A DNA stretch of 64,000 nt from Siderastrea radians (Eukaryota > Cnidaria > Anthozoa > Scleractinia > Rhizangiidae), in assembly GCA_964017195.1 (NCBI GenBank), contig OZ024894.1, positions 36,417,614-36,481,613 of the forward strand. Direction: 5' to 3'. The stretch's first letter is position 1; each line of letters begins with the position of its first letter. The notes under the pieces were generated by a model. That model had not been told where the DNA came from, did no database searches, and saw nothing but the letters and a program-made list of their open reading frames with translations. A program made the position numbers and the translations under genes. Below, in pieces: positions 43,401 to 55,059 of this stretch.

Positions 43401-46400
43401 CTTTAAATTATGAAAATAAATGTTAATGCTTTAATAGGTCAGAAAAATTTTTGTTCATTTAATTAATATTTAGTTATGATGCTGTAATATGGTCACCTAC
43501 ATGTTCAGGTAGGTATATGAATGTTAAGCCCACAAGGGGAGGCAGGGAGGGAAGAGGGGGACAGATGTAACAGGGTGGACTTTTTTGAATGTTTTTTTTT
43601 TCGAACTGAAAATCCCTACCTGGGGCACAAAGAAAAAGAAATCAGACCATTGATTTTTCTCTCAAGGGCATAATGAATCCTTAGTCAGTAGTGATCGTGA
43701 ACTTAACAGTTGCACGCCTGAAGGGGGAGATAGAAAATAGATCATACAAGTGTATCACATCTTCTCAGCTCCCCTTCTTTCCCCCAGGCTTAAAAATAAA
43801 ATCATATAATTCATGTAGTTGGTACAGTTAAAGGTCAAATAAACCAAAATTTTGATAATTCGGCTTTAGCTGTTTAAATGCGTCTTGACACAAAAAGAAA
43901 TCATTATTAAGCAAAACTGGACCAAAGTTTTCCCTCCTGAGACCTTAAAAGGAGTAATAAAGCCAAAAGCACAAAGATATCCGAAGGTTTCACGAAATCG
44001 TTTCTGAAATGACCGTGCGCTTGAATGGAAGGAATGGAAATGACCTCTGATTCTGTGACGTCACTGTTGATGAGCAGTGAAAGATAGCTCAAGATCCAAA
44101 GGCGAGTATTGAAGAGTATTGTTGTAATATTTTGGAAAATTCTCCGTTTTCACCCGTTTTCTTTACGTTGAAAATGGCCGAGGAGCTCAAACCTGTGGCA
44201 TTTAACGTAGGGCCATACCAGTTTGAGCTAATTGCTACAGATTCAGACTGCGAAATCTCAGATGATATTCAACCGACAGCAATGGCTTTGAAAGTAAATG
44301 ACTGAATTGGTAAAGTTTACTGGTGAGCGTTTAAGCTTATTTATTCATTACACTGAAAGTTCGCCGTAGAATTGTTAATAAATGCGTTACCACTTCATTT
44401 GAGACATTTTTGTTGTTCTTTGCAGCTCTTTTATACACTTATTGATGTTTGTTGTTATGCCTTACTAACTAGCTAGATTGTCAAATTGCTCAAATTGTCA
44501 ACATAGCCGAAACCAGAGGTTACAGTTCTTGTTGAATGTATTTGAATCTTGTTGAATGCATCTGTCAAGATGGCAAAGTGTTACTAGTGACTGTGTTTGT
44601 TGTTCTGCACATATACAATCTTGGGCTTAAAATTTAGGTGCATTTAAATTTTGGCAACTGTGTACCATTGCAAACTGGGTGAGAAAGTGTTTGCTGTCGT
44701 AAAATCCCCAAATCCTGTGATAAGATACCACCTGCCATGTCCTACAGACAGATGAAGAGAATTTTACCTCTGTATGCAAAAATCCAGTTGTCACTGAGAC
44801 AGATTTAAATCAGTAGGCCGGAGTACGTACGTATGAATGTAATTTTGCTTTGGGCCCTTTTTTTTTAGAGGGGTTGGGGTGGGGGGGGGGGCAGAGAACA
44901 AACTCCATGTTTAGATTGGTGCAACCAAATGGGTATGGCTTTAGAGCCATTTTGGTCTGAAAATGGTTGTTGACTCAAGAGTCAGGTCTGAAAATGGTAA
45001 TTGCTTCAGGGGTGACAGTTATGTCTTGTCAGTTCTGAAAATGGGTAGGAAAAATTACACGTCTTGTTCTCAAGATGGGTAAGAAAAATTACATGTTTGG
45101 TCTGACAGTGGGCACACTGAGAGCTGCTTTGTGGTTGAATTTTGTTTGGGAAAAGAGAAAGAAAAACCTCTGGGAGCAGGGGAGGGACCAGGGGACCAGT
45201 GGGGAGGGAAAATTACATATTTTGGTCCGAAAATGAATGGCTTATAAATTATTGTGTTCGTGATCTAAGATTCTTCATGGATACATGGTGGGAATAAAAA
45301 ATGTTCCAATGCTTAAATAATGTTGTGTGCTAAATACTAAGATATTTGACAAAAGGTGATGTAAAAGTAGTAATAGATCAAGGAATAATAATGAAATGAA
45401 AATTACAAAAACCCTTATTACATGAATGAACATGATTACATAAACAGTATACCTTGTTAAGTTCTTGGCAACCTTGTGCACTTTATGACTTTATGATGAG
45501 AATAAAAAATGTTCCAATGCTTATAATGTTGTGTGCTAAATACTAAGATATTTGACAAAAGGTGATGTAAAAGTAGTAATAGATCAAGGAATAATAATGA
45601 GATGAAAATTACAAAAACCCTTATTACATGAATGAACATGATTACATAAACAGTATACCTTGTTAAGTTCTTGGCAATCTTGTGCACTTTATGGCTTCTT
45701 TAATGGTTTAACAAGTTAATTGGGTTTACAATCAGTTTACTACCAGTACAACATATAAGTCATATAATTGTTAGTTAAACTAAAGAACAACTCTAAAATT
45801 TTAGCTTAAACAAATCAAATGTGATTTCATTATTTCTAAGTCTGTGAAATCGAGTTAATGTAGTTTTTCTACTGTTTTTACTGGTTAGCTAACCTGTTTA
45901 TTTATTTAATATATATTTATTTTTGTGGCTGACAAATTTATTTAATCCCTTTACTGATGAGTTACCTTTTACTCATCTGTGTATCTTTCTTATGTTTTGA
46001 GTCTTTTGTTTCCTCTTTCTCTGTATACAGTATACAGTAATGTTGCTTACAGGCAATACACTTACTGGATACCTATGAAGCTGGGACGACAAATCCCAGT
46101 GGCCATTCCATCTTGTCTGGTTTTAAAAATTTAGAGAGAGCTTCCCAAGTAAAAGTGGAAACTGTAAGGGCTTTGAATATGTCCATTAACAGCGTGGCAG
46201 TCTTACTAGGTAATATTAACATCATATCTGGTTGACAGTTGTACTACTCTTTGAAAGGTTTCTGAACTTTGTATTTTCTTCAGTTACTACAGAGTGGTAC
46301 TTAACCTAGGTGGTGAGAGGGGAGGGGCTCCCATAGTGTAGTAAAGGGGTCACTGTGATTGCAATTCATGCTTTGGTACCACTTAGGATGTGTGAATTAA

Positions 46401-49400
46401 AAATGACCATTGTCAGCGTGTTTTGATACGTTCTAGGGTTTTAAGGTACTATAATGTCAGAAATTCATGCTGGCGGGAGCAACTTTTCGAGAGGTATTAT
46501 TTAGTACTTCTTGGAGTAACAATGAACATATGTGACACCCACAAAAAAAGTGTTTTTTTTGGTTTGGGTTTTTGTTTTTGTTTTTTGTTTTGTTTCAAAA
46601 TATCAAAAATCAATTCCTTCAATTTTTATGGGGCAACCATTCCCCACCTCCTGGGAATACTTAGATAACAGCTGTACGAAGGGTGGATCCCATAATTATA
46701 TAAAGTGATACACCTATCATAAACTTAGGGGCATGCTCCTCTTGATATGATGTCAATTCTGCCTCAACTAAAGAGCTTGAACATGGAACAGCATGGAGCA
46801 CCTGCTTGCCAATTAGGCTAGTTTATTAAATCTGGGTTTGTGTTGTGTTACAACTTTTTGGTTGTGTTGAGTGTTGGCTTGTGAGAGGCTTGAGAGTGTT
46901 GGCAAGTGAAAATAAAGTGTGTATGTATGTATGTATATGTAAAGGAAGGGCCTGCAGCTGCTGTATGAAAGCGATAAAAATGAGATATTTTAGTGTGTGA
47001 AAAATATTATTCAGAGCGCAAAAATGTCGGTTTCTAAACTCTACATACATGTATAACGATTGTAAGTACAATCTTGTAGCCTTATTTATGCGCCAAAAAC
47101 CTGAGGTTATTGTCAATGCTTAGCAACTGCTATCTCAAATACTCTAACTAAAAGAGCGAACAGCCATCTCAAGATACAAGCTAGTCATAGTTATGTTAAA
47201 CAAAATGCAAAATTCTTACCTCTAACTTTCTACGTTGTGCAATTGCTGATCATGAACACGCAATTGGAATGCTCTGTTCTTCGGCGGACATGGATGGTTT
47301 ATATCGCTGTAACTTATCGCTCAAAACGACCCCCAGAAGCTCGGAAAACCGGCAAAAACACAGCAAACACATAACAGGTAAGGTTTTTCAAACTTTATTT
47401 GGTTTTTTAGGTATTTTCCACGGAAACCGCCGATTATTGTCGATCGAATCGCTTTGGTTACCGGTGGTGTAAACTGGTCTGCACAGACGCGTGAATGTTT
47501 TGTAGGTTGAAACGATCCTCCTTTCATTCTTTGAGCCATTCTTGAGGCAGTTTTGGATCTCTTGGAAACTTAAAATTACTTACTTTACTCTTATAGCAGC
47601 ACAAAACACCATGATTTTCCGCTCAAGTCCTCACACTTCGATTCCCCGCAATACAGTGACGTCACTAGTGTTATTTCCGACAATTTACCGACAACTTTCC
47701 CGACCACTCTACGATTACGAAGGCCAAAAAGTAGCACTTTTCACGTTCCATTATCTCTGCGATCCAAAGTCCAATTGACTTGAAACTTCAGAATATGTTT
47801 ATTTGATACTTAATCAACACATAACAGGGAAATTGGATTGAAAGAAAAAATGTCGAAATTTTGGTTTATTTGACCTTTAAATCTCATACATGTCACATGT
47901 CAGTTGTTTTGTTTTCAATCATCTATAGGTGTTGTATTTGCCAGCATTAGTTCAGGATTTGGTGAAATCACATTACTCAGCTACTCGGCTCATTTTGACA
48001 AGTGAGTTGTACCACTAGAACTTATTTTTTGCATCCCTACACATATGTAGATTTTTAAGGGTAAAGCATTGCAAAGAAACATTGAGTGCTTGTGATTGTA
48101 GGGTTGAGTTATGTATTAATCATGCAGAAATATTTAATGCTGTGAGCGCTTCTTGAGTGTTCTTTAAAATTCTGTTTGTACATGTACTTGTAAACATGAA
48201 ACTTAGGCGGCAATGCAAGTGAGCATTTTAAATATTAGGTTGTAAAGTCTTAGGGTTTACACATGTTAACTCTTGATGCAGGCTACATTTTGACTGAGAA
48301 CTACACATCTCAAGATGTGAATACATGTAGATCTGTATGCCAGTTTTTGGCAATTTATTTTAAGGCACTGACTGCTGCTTCATTTTCTACTACAGAGATG
48401 TAGTATCCACATGGTCCTCTGGAACAGGTAGGATTTTAATGTTTCTGTACAAATGTAAATATTTGTTTTTATTACACAGACAGTCCTTGATGTGAGCAGG
48501 CACATGTCTTGATTGATTTGCTTCTCATAGGTTATTAGCTGATAATTATCATATGAGTGAAGAATTCAGCTGAAAAAATAAAATGAGGAATGCTCCTCTT
48601 AACAGAGAAGTTTATTTTGATCCACAGGTTGTGTATGCAGCGGAGAACATTTATTCCACTCAATCCAGTGATGCACAAATTCTTAGGCAACTCTGGGCTG
48701 CACATGGCCGTGAGTTCATGTGCAACTCAATTTTGTGGCATTATTGTCCAGTTTTCTAAGAGGAGTCACAGAGCTCGGTTTTCAACTGAGTGTTGTAAAA
48801 CCGAAACCAAAATAATCACTGTGACACGCGTCCTGCATACTGCTAGGATCAGCAATGTCGTAAGCACCGTGTGTGATAGAGCGCTTTTCAAATGAGTGTC
48901 GTAAAACCAAAACCAAAGTAATTACCCCAGCCAATCACAACAAACACAAATTACCCAATGAACCAATCAGAACTCGAAGCAAGTACATGTAACCGGCGTC
49001 AAGCGCGGGAAAACGCGTGCGAGCGCGAGCAAGTCGCGACTGATTGGTTTGAGTTTTACTCCTGATTGGTCGAGAAAGTGGCGTGAAAGGTTTTAACCAA
49101 TCACAGAGCGAAGTAAAGCGAAACCAAAGCAAAACACGAATTACTTTCGACACTCAATTGAAAACCGCTCTAATGAAGAAAGAAAGATGGTAAATTTTAA
49201 GCTCCGAAAGAAATGAGAAAGATGGAGTATTCAGTTTGTCACGAGCGTGGGACAAAGAAAAAATCTGAGTCCACACTCGAGACAAACTGAATATACTATC
49301 TTTCTTATTTCTTTCTGAGCTTAAAATTTTACCATCTTTCTTTCTTCATTATCACACACGATGCTTACGACATTGCTGATGCTAGCAGTATGCAGGACGC

Positions 49401-52400
49401 GTGTCACAACGAACTCAGTAAATATGACCTCGCTCGCCACGAGTCTCCCAGTAGCTCAGTGGTTAGAGCTCCCGACCGGTGTACGGGAGGTCATGGGTTC
49501 GATTCCCGTCGGAGACTCTTTGTCCCACGCTCGTGACAAACTGAATACTCCATCTTTCCCAAAGTAATTACTCTAACCAATCAACAACAGGCACAAACAA
49601 CGCAATGAACTAATCATAACTTGAAGCAATTACAAGTAAGTGGCATCAAACGCATGGAAACGCGTGCAGGCAAGTAACGATTGGTTTTGGTTTTACATCT
49701 GATTGGTGGAGAAATTGGAGCGAGTATTGTTATCCAATTAGAGTACAGTAAAGTAAAACCAAAGCAAAACCCTAATCACTTTTAACACTCAATGGAAAAC
49801 CACTTTGTCTAGGATCTTGGAAGTGAGTATGTCTCATCTTGTTTTTTGTCAGGAGGTGCAGGAGTATTTGGCGCTCTGTCCTATGCTGGCTTTACATCTG
49901 TTGGCGTATCTCCGAGGAATACTGTTTTGATAATGAATGTCATACCATTCACATTAGGAATAAGGTAACGCCGGTATAAGTCACTTGAGTTTTTGCCTGT
50001 GTACAGGTAGAATGTGCAAGAGCCTGCACAGCAACTGTTTCCGTAGCCTTTTCCGCATGTTTGAGGCATTTTTTTTTTCCTTTTTGGCCGCGTGAAAAAA
50101 GCGAAAAATGCTTCAAACGTGCAGAAACTGTACGGAAATGCTTGCTACGCAGGCTATTGTATTATTATGTGAACTTATTGGACTTGAAGTGCAAAATTCT
50201 ACTAATTGGTTTTCTGAGCGTAAGAAACCCACATGTGCGTGCATTCGCACGCTTGTAGTGTGACGGCTGCTTACATCTACATGTAAAACGTATGAGAGTT
50301 GACTTAGAGATGCGCAACCGTATACACCAATCACTTTGTAGTGCTTCGGTTGTTTTCATTTTTCTTTCAACATGTTTATTTTATTTAGTTACTGGGTCAT
50401 CCTGGAGCCGCCTGAAAGTGTCAATGAACGTGAGCCTCTATTGGACACAGCAAGGACTGGCAGCGTCATTGGAGCTGGTAAGACGATGTTATTCCTTTTT
50501 TGTTTACACGTAAGTTTACGTTTTTTTTTGCAGGCATTTGTGTTCGATCATCCAGCCTGACAGCTAAGACAAGCACCGGCATGTTATAAGGACTAACTTG
50601 CAACTCTTCTCCCTTCTCTCCCTTCCAGACGACCAACCCAGTGATCCATTAACTTTTAAAACAAAACTCCTTATAACCAAGGTAAGAGCTCACCACCATT
50701 AGTTCAATTCATTATTACAGTTTAGAGTTGATGAAGTCTTCAGGGGGCATTCTGGGCAAACACCACGTTCTTAGGAAGTTTCAGCGCGTGAACTTGTTTA
50801 CCTCAAAGAGATTGAACTCGGTCCACAAAATCCCCTATCAATTTGTAGTTCATGCTGTATTAAATGTTTGAGGATTTTTTTTGGCGAATTTTAAAATGTT
50901 TTGAAGGGAGAAAAAAAAAGGGGAGCGGATTATAGGAAATTAAGGCGGAAAGAGAATATTGAAGATCTGAAGGTGATTGAAAATTAAATTTGAAGTTAGT
51001 ATTATTAATAAGCGGATACTGGACAGTCCGCTTCCAACCCAAGGTACTCAAATGCCTGTTAGCGGACTAACTGGTTTTGAATTGGTTATATCCCTTTTAT
51101 CGATTTTTTATTTCTTTCATAAATCTCTCCGCCCAGAATTCCCACTTACTTTAGTTTAAGTAAAGCTGTTGAGTAGTGTTCCCTTTGTAGCACCTTATGC
51201 TACACAAGTTGCTTCAGAATCTCTATTTTGAGTCCGTGGTTGAAACCCTAAACTGTTATTTTCGTATTGTGTTTGCTGCTTTTAAAGTGTTTTGTTTTTT
51301 GTTTGGAGGTGTTTTTGCCTTTTTTTGCAAAAGTGTAGTGCACATACCGTAAATTCCGATTATAAGCCCTGTTCTTGTAATTGCCTCAAAGGAGGCTTTT
51401 TTGCTGGGCTGAAAATGCTGCGCCAAAAGGAATGTGGATAGAAGACGGGAGAACTGAACTTCCTCGCAAATACTATCTGTGTGCTCCCAAGGAATACAGC
51501 ACAGAAAAAGGAATGTAGTACGAAAAAAATAATGATCGTGCGATCGAACTTAAAAATTATTCCGTTTCGTGCAATGTAATTTGCTTGTTTGGTTATGTAT
51601 TGCACTGTGTTGTGGTAAATAAGTCCGTTGTCGTACGTACGGTATTAAGGTTGGTTTTCGGGGAATGTTATGTCATTATCATTCCATGGGCTTATATTCT
51701 GGAGAAGGAGGGTGCTTATTATCGGAGGACTTTTTGCGATTGAGATTTGAAGGGCTTACTCTCGAGCTCAGGGAGGGGGGATTCTACGGTACATATTATT
51801 TTTATTTATTTTTTATTTTTTGTTATTTCTTAGTCGTTGCTGAAGTATATGCTACCATTGTTCTTTGTGTATTTTGCGGAATATTTTATCAATCAAGGTT
51901 TGGTGAGTGCTGTTTGTTTGCTTTTTGTTGCTTATTGTCGTGTTATCATACTACATAATTTACCGGTTGTGTGTTATCGTATTTTCTCTGCGGACTACAA
52001 AAAAACAAAAAAAAAACAAAAAAAAAAAACAAAGCAAAACAAAACAAAAAAAAAATTTCATCCTTGAAAGGACTGTCGTTACTTAAATATAAAGACTATT
52101 TTGAATGGGCGCATTTTGCTCTCAGTTTACTGTTACGAGATAAATGATTTCAACTTCTCTCTTCAAGATTCGTTATAAAACAATACACGTACCAGTAGTA
52201 GTGTTTAATAACAACATTTAGAGTGCTCCTCTGTACTTTGACAGTCAGTAAGCAAGAATGATTGTTTTGTTTCCTGGTGTCCTAGCCCAATCACTATTTG
52301 GTTGACGTCTTTTTTTGTTTTCATTCAGTACGCTGAAATAAGGGTAGTGGCTTAGTTTCTTTTGCACCTGCCCTATTGTCATTGTTTTTCCTCGCTATTC

Positions 52401-55059
52401 TGTTACACATAATTCAACTTTGCAACGTCCTTCGCAACAACAAACTCGATTGCAGTTACTTATCGATGGTAGGATTACAAGTGGACAAAAGTATTTGTTT
52501 CTTTTGTTGAATTGCGTAGTTTGTTACTGCTAAAAGAGAACAGGGGTAGAGTTTATTTATATTCTGGTGTTAAGGAAACGAAATACAAGACTGACTTCTG
52601 AAACGATTTATAAGTAACCAGGCCTATGTTATTCGACAGTGAACAGGGGTAAAGTTTATTTATATTCTGGTGTTAAGGAAACTAAATACAAGACTGACTT
52701 CTGAAACAATTTATAAGTAACCAGGCCTATGTTATTCGACAGTGAACAGGGGTAAAGTTTATTTATATTCTGGTGTTAAGGAAACTAAATACAATACTGA
52801 CTTCTGAAACAATTTATAAGTAACCAGGCCTATGTTATTCGACAGTTATCCCTAGAAGCCTTTTAATAAGTAGATATCACCATGAAAGATCTTAATATTT
52901 GTTCTTTTCCTCTGATTCTACAGCATGAATTAATTTACTGGAATAGAATCTGGCTTACTCCTTCGGAGCAGTACAGATGGTAAGAGGGGTGTGTTGGGCA
53001 ACTGGTTAGTTCTGGGTAGCCTGTTTTCATATCTTGTACTGCGTTGTTATGTAACGTTGAGCCGAATTGTGCGCATGAGCATGCATGAGCAAGGTTGAGC
53101 ATGAATTAATTTACTGGAATTGCTAGCTGATGATGATGATGATGATGATGATGATGACGACGACGACGACGACGATGGTGATGATGATGGTGATGAGAAT
53201 TTAGAAAATGCAGCAAACTTTGCTGCAAATGAGCTTTAACATGCCATGTGAAGGACTTGTTTGTGTGTAACTGTTATAATTATTTTCCCTTTACCTAGGT
53301 ATCAAGTAGACTATCAGATCGGTGTGTTTATTTCTCGTTCGTCAGTGAACATTTTTCCCATCCAAAAGATTTGGCTTCTAGCAGTCCTGCAGGTATGTTT
53401 TTGCGTTTTCTGACTGCTTTGTTTTCTTTCTTTTTTCTTTTTTTCTGGTATGTAATTTGTCTGTTCCTATCGGGCCTTCTTCACTTGTCAACGTTTTCGT
53501 GGTTTTCATTTTCACGGCGGAGATTTTAAAGCCGGCCACCTTTTTCAAATTGGTTTTGTGTTCACGCGTAGGCGTTTTTATGTACGTGCGTTGTCTACGT
53601 GCGCTGTTGGCCTGCGTTGTCCTCTTCATCACTTTGGAAAACGTCCGTTCGATCGTTTTTGTCCGCCAACAGAAGACGCAATTTTGTATACCGTAGATTT
53701 AAAAAGATCTTGGTTTTTGGGCGTTTACGTCCGTGCGTAGACTGTAAATCTCTGTTTCTAAAAATAAATATATATTAAATTTAGCGTTTTTAAACGGGAA
53801 TATTTCCTTCAATTTTTAACAATCTCCTCTGATGTATGCTACCCATTAAGTAAATGTGAAAGTCTCTTATCGTGTCTTTTCTTTTGCCAAATTTCGATAA
53901 TTTGTTATAATGCAGAAATAAAAGACTACCAATGCAGAGTTCAGCCCATAGTTATCCCAAACTGAACACAGTGGAAAAGTGCACCAACAAAACTAAGTCG
54001 AACCGTATTTATGGTTTATTTTAGAACGTGAATCTCGCCGTACTCGTGTGTGAAGCGTATTATCATTTCCTTCCTTCTGTGTGGATAATGTTCGTGATCA
54101 TCTTATATGAAGGACTTTTAGGAGGTGCCTGTTACGTCAATGCATTCTACAGAATATCTAAAGAGGTGAGACCTTTGTCTTTCTTCTTGTCTTATTGAGC
54201 TATTAATAAGTTAGCCACAGACAGCAGAGACAACTATTTAAGTGTACGTGTAAACGTTGTGAGTGAGAAGTTTTCCATTAACCCTTTAAACCCTGATATC
54301 AGCGTGCATATTCTCCACACTGTTCTCCATACATTTCTTATGGTACTGATTGGGAGAATTTGTTTGCAATCAATACCTATTCTACTTGTGATCATTTCCT
54401 TTATTCTCACGACCTTTATTGTTACTTTAAGGCGAATTTAGATGCTGGTCACCCCTTAGGGGTTTAAGGGTTAACAAAACTGGTGTTGGATTACACTGCT
54501 TGCCTTTGAATTTTATTGCGGTTTTGCCCCTTGAAAGAAAGAGGAGCCATGCAAATCTTTCAAAATGCTAAAACAACAACAACACCACCACCATACACCA
54601 GCAGTAGCCGGCAATCCAATACCACTGTTTGTATTTGTCACGTTCGACCTGAAGCTAAGTATAAGTGAAAAAATAGTTAACATCTGTTGCCTGCAGTTGA
54701 TCCTACAATACGTCCAAACGAATTATCATTGAAATGGAGCATATATGTGGGATGCACGCTCTCATTTTTATCATGTTTATCTCCTCTTGGCACTCAGTAC
54801 CAATGCCAGTAGTCCGGTACATCTGCATGTGACATGACATGACTTATTTGCTTACTGCAATTGTGCACTTTGAAGGTAGTTCATTCCTAGCTGACTACGT
54901 TCTAACCTTTGTTTATTCTAGATTAAACCAGAGCACCGGGAATTTTCAATGGGTGTGGCAAGTATGGCGGACAGCTGCGGGATAGCACTGGCTGGGGCAA
55001 GCGCTCTACCTACCCATAATGCATTGTGCTCGCACTGGAGAAGCAAGATTTCAAGATAA
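37491..55059 (+). CDS. CLN3: CLN3 / battenin, lysosomal membrane protein
   Basis: Sixteen exons: 37491-37572, 40266-40326, 41157-41250, 41774-41860, 42192-42271, 43304-43389, 47929-48001, 48396-48427, 49853-49964, 50389-50477, 50629-50681, 51834-51902, 52924-52979, 53299-53392, 54025-54165, 54922-55059. They total 1347 bases with matching phases (448 residues), close to the vertebrate length. Family signatures: [83 protein letters not shown], and EHREFSM near the end. CLN3 is a polytopic late-endosome/lysosome membrane protein needed for lysosomal clearance of glycerophosphodiesters; loss in humans causes Batten disease. An NxS/T-containing luminal loop (ANSSS, TNATD) and the EREPLL dileucine-type sorting motif are visible. 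The start ATG at 37491 has a second ATG directly after it and a third two codons on. Introns hold several mobile elements. Confidence 0.96.
37925..38095. repeat. CTCCCTCCTCCCT-type repeat in CLN3 intron 1
   Basis: Blocks such as TTTCTCCCTCCTCCCTGATT recur several times here and again near 39320-39450, with AGGGGAGAGGAACGG on the left and CCGTTCCTCTCCCCT at the far right. The two regions may be the ends of one larger inverted-repeat element of about 1.5 kb. Short ORFs between them (38224-38415, 38604-38879) have no recognisable domain. Confidence 0.45.
40660..40880 (-). mobile_element. tRNA-derived SINE in CLN3 intron 2
   Basis: On the minus strand the head reads GATGGCGCAGTGGTAAGAGC (A box) and CCAGGTTCGACTCCTGG (B box), a clear tRNA-like promoter. 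It is followed by GGGTTGCATTTGTTGTTGG and a body with TCTCTGGGTACTCCGGTTTT. It is inserted in CLN3 intron 2 in antisense orientation. Confidence 0.8.
42356..43179. mobile_element. 824-bp element with long terminal inverted repeats in CLN3 intron 5
   Basis: The left end GCACCTTTCAATAACATGCA and the inverted right end (reading GCGCCTTTCAATAACATGCG on the other strand) begin inverted repeats of roughly 150 bases. These include CTAAAATTCAAAGCTCAACC and CGGCAGCTCCTCCCAG. There is no transposase-like ORF inside, so it is probably a non-autonomous DNA transposon. Confidence 0.8.
44174..44305 (+). pseudogene. N-terminal exon of a P2X7-intracellular-domain-like element protein
   Basis: A 43-codon ORF starting MAEELKPVAFNVGPYQFELI with an acidic end (TDSDCEISDDIQ). 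Short proteins beginning with a PYxFEP-type motif and an acidic segment, and ending in a P2X7-like Cys-rich domain, are common multi-copy sequences in cnidarian genomes (from memory). It lies inside the TTAA element. It is a fragment only. Confidence 0.5.
45291..45695. repeat. 208-bp tandem duplication
   Basis: Two nearly identical copies (each beginning GAATAAAAAATGTTCCAATG and ending TTGTGCACTTTATG) lie head to tail inside the TTAA element. They differ at only a handful of positions. The similar minus-strand ORFs in each copy are repeat artefacts. Confidence 0.9.
46048..46134 (+). pseudogene. C-terminal P2X7-intracellular-domain-like remnant
   Basis: The plus-strand translation YRQYTYWIPMKLGRQIPVAI followed by PSCLVLKI and a stop matches the end of the P2X7 intracellular-type domain (Y-R-Q-F/Y-x-x-W ... 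L-G-R ... I-P-S-C). Translation past the stop continues RELPK before another stop, which suggests a decayed copy. Confidence 0.6.
48770..49810. mobile_element. Nested cluster of inverted-repeat elements in CLN3 intron 8
   Basis: Outer ends: GAGCTCGGTTTTCAACTGAG at the left and CACTCAATGGAAAACCACTT at the right, with CCAATC-rich interiors. Within lies a palindromic element whose arms carry GACACGCGTCCTGCATACTG and its inverted partner near 49372-49408. One arm is split by a full copy (48880-49172) of the same outer family, with ends AGAGCGCTTTTCAAATGAGT and ATTGAAAACCGCTCT. A tRNA-like segment (49443-49517) sits inside too. Confidence 0.65.
49443..49517 (+). repeat. tRNA-like SINE head
   Basis: GTAGCTCAGTGGTTAGAGC (A box) and GGGTTCGATTCCC (B box) are present. 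GTCTCC/GGAGAC can pair as an acceptor stem and ATGGG/CCCGT as a T stem. Extra bases before the D arm and a 9-base anticodon loop argue against a working tRNA. It is embedded in repeats, so I call it a SINE head. Confidence 0.6.
50012..50157. repeat. Palindromic element in CLN3 intron 9
   Basis: AGCCTGCACAGCAACTGTTT at the left pairs with the inverted right arm ending GCTTGCTACGCAGGCT. An inner stem is CGCATGTTTGAGGCA/TGCTTCAAACGTGC. It shares AGCCTGC ends with the hairpin at 31290-31335. Confidence 0.7.
50742..51136. repeat. MITE with GGGGGCATTCTGGG ends, copy 2
   Basis: It starts CAGGGGGCATTCTGGGCAAA and ends ATCTCTCCGCCCAGAATTCC. Internal blocks are in reverse order relative to the copy at 34487-34783, so the two are inserted in opposite orientation. 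It lies in CLN3 intron 11. Confidence 0.75.
52538..52846. repeat. Three tandem copies of a 103-bp unit in CLN3 intron 12
   Basis: The unit GAACAGGGGTAAAGTTTATT...TTATTCGACAGT repeats exactly at 52538, 52641 and 52744. The second and third copies share substitutions absent from the first, so the last duplication was the more recent. Non-coding. Confidence 0.97.
53126..53192. repeat. (GAT)n(GAC)n microsatellite
   Basis: Pure GAT then GAC triplets, then impure GAT/GGT, in CLN3 intron 13. The sequence just before it (CATGAATTAATTTACTGGAAT at about 53099) duplicates the start of CLN3 exon 13. Confidence 0.95.
54278..54474. repeat. MITE, TTAACCCTTTAAACCC ends
   Basis: TTAACCCTTTAAACCC at the left is mirrored by GGGTTTAAGGGTTAA at the right. 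The interior shares TTCTCCACACTGTTCTCCAT and GATCATTTCCTTTATTCTCA with the copies at 32637 and 62644. It lies in CLN3 intron 15. Confidence 0.85.

Larger units (their letters stand above)
43832..47876. mobile_element. 4-kb TTAA-flanked DNA element in CLN3 intron 6
   Basis: TTAA (43828-43831) followed by AGGTCAAATAAACCAAAATT is mirrored by AATTTTGGTTTATTTGACCT followed by TTAA (47877-47880). Ends this similar, with TTAA on both sides, fit a piggyBac-like target preference. The interior carries P2X7-intracellular-domain-like coding remnants (44174-44305 and 46048-46134), a 208-bp tandem duplication and poly-G/poly-T tracts. No transposase was recognised. Confidence 0.75.

Noticed and set aside
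45275..45687. Two similar minus-strand ORFs starting MHK(V/I)AKNLTRY
   Set aside because: They come from the two copies of a 208-bp tandem duplication inside a mobile element and show no domain.
49443..49517. Apparent tRNA gene
   Set aside because: A and B boxes are good, but there are extra bases before the D arm and an oversized anticodon loop, and it lies within a nested repeat cluster; a SINE head fits better.
52538..52846. Three exact repeats considered as a CRISPR array
   Set aside because: The copies are contiguous 103-bp tandem units without unique spacers.
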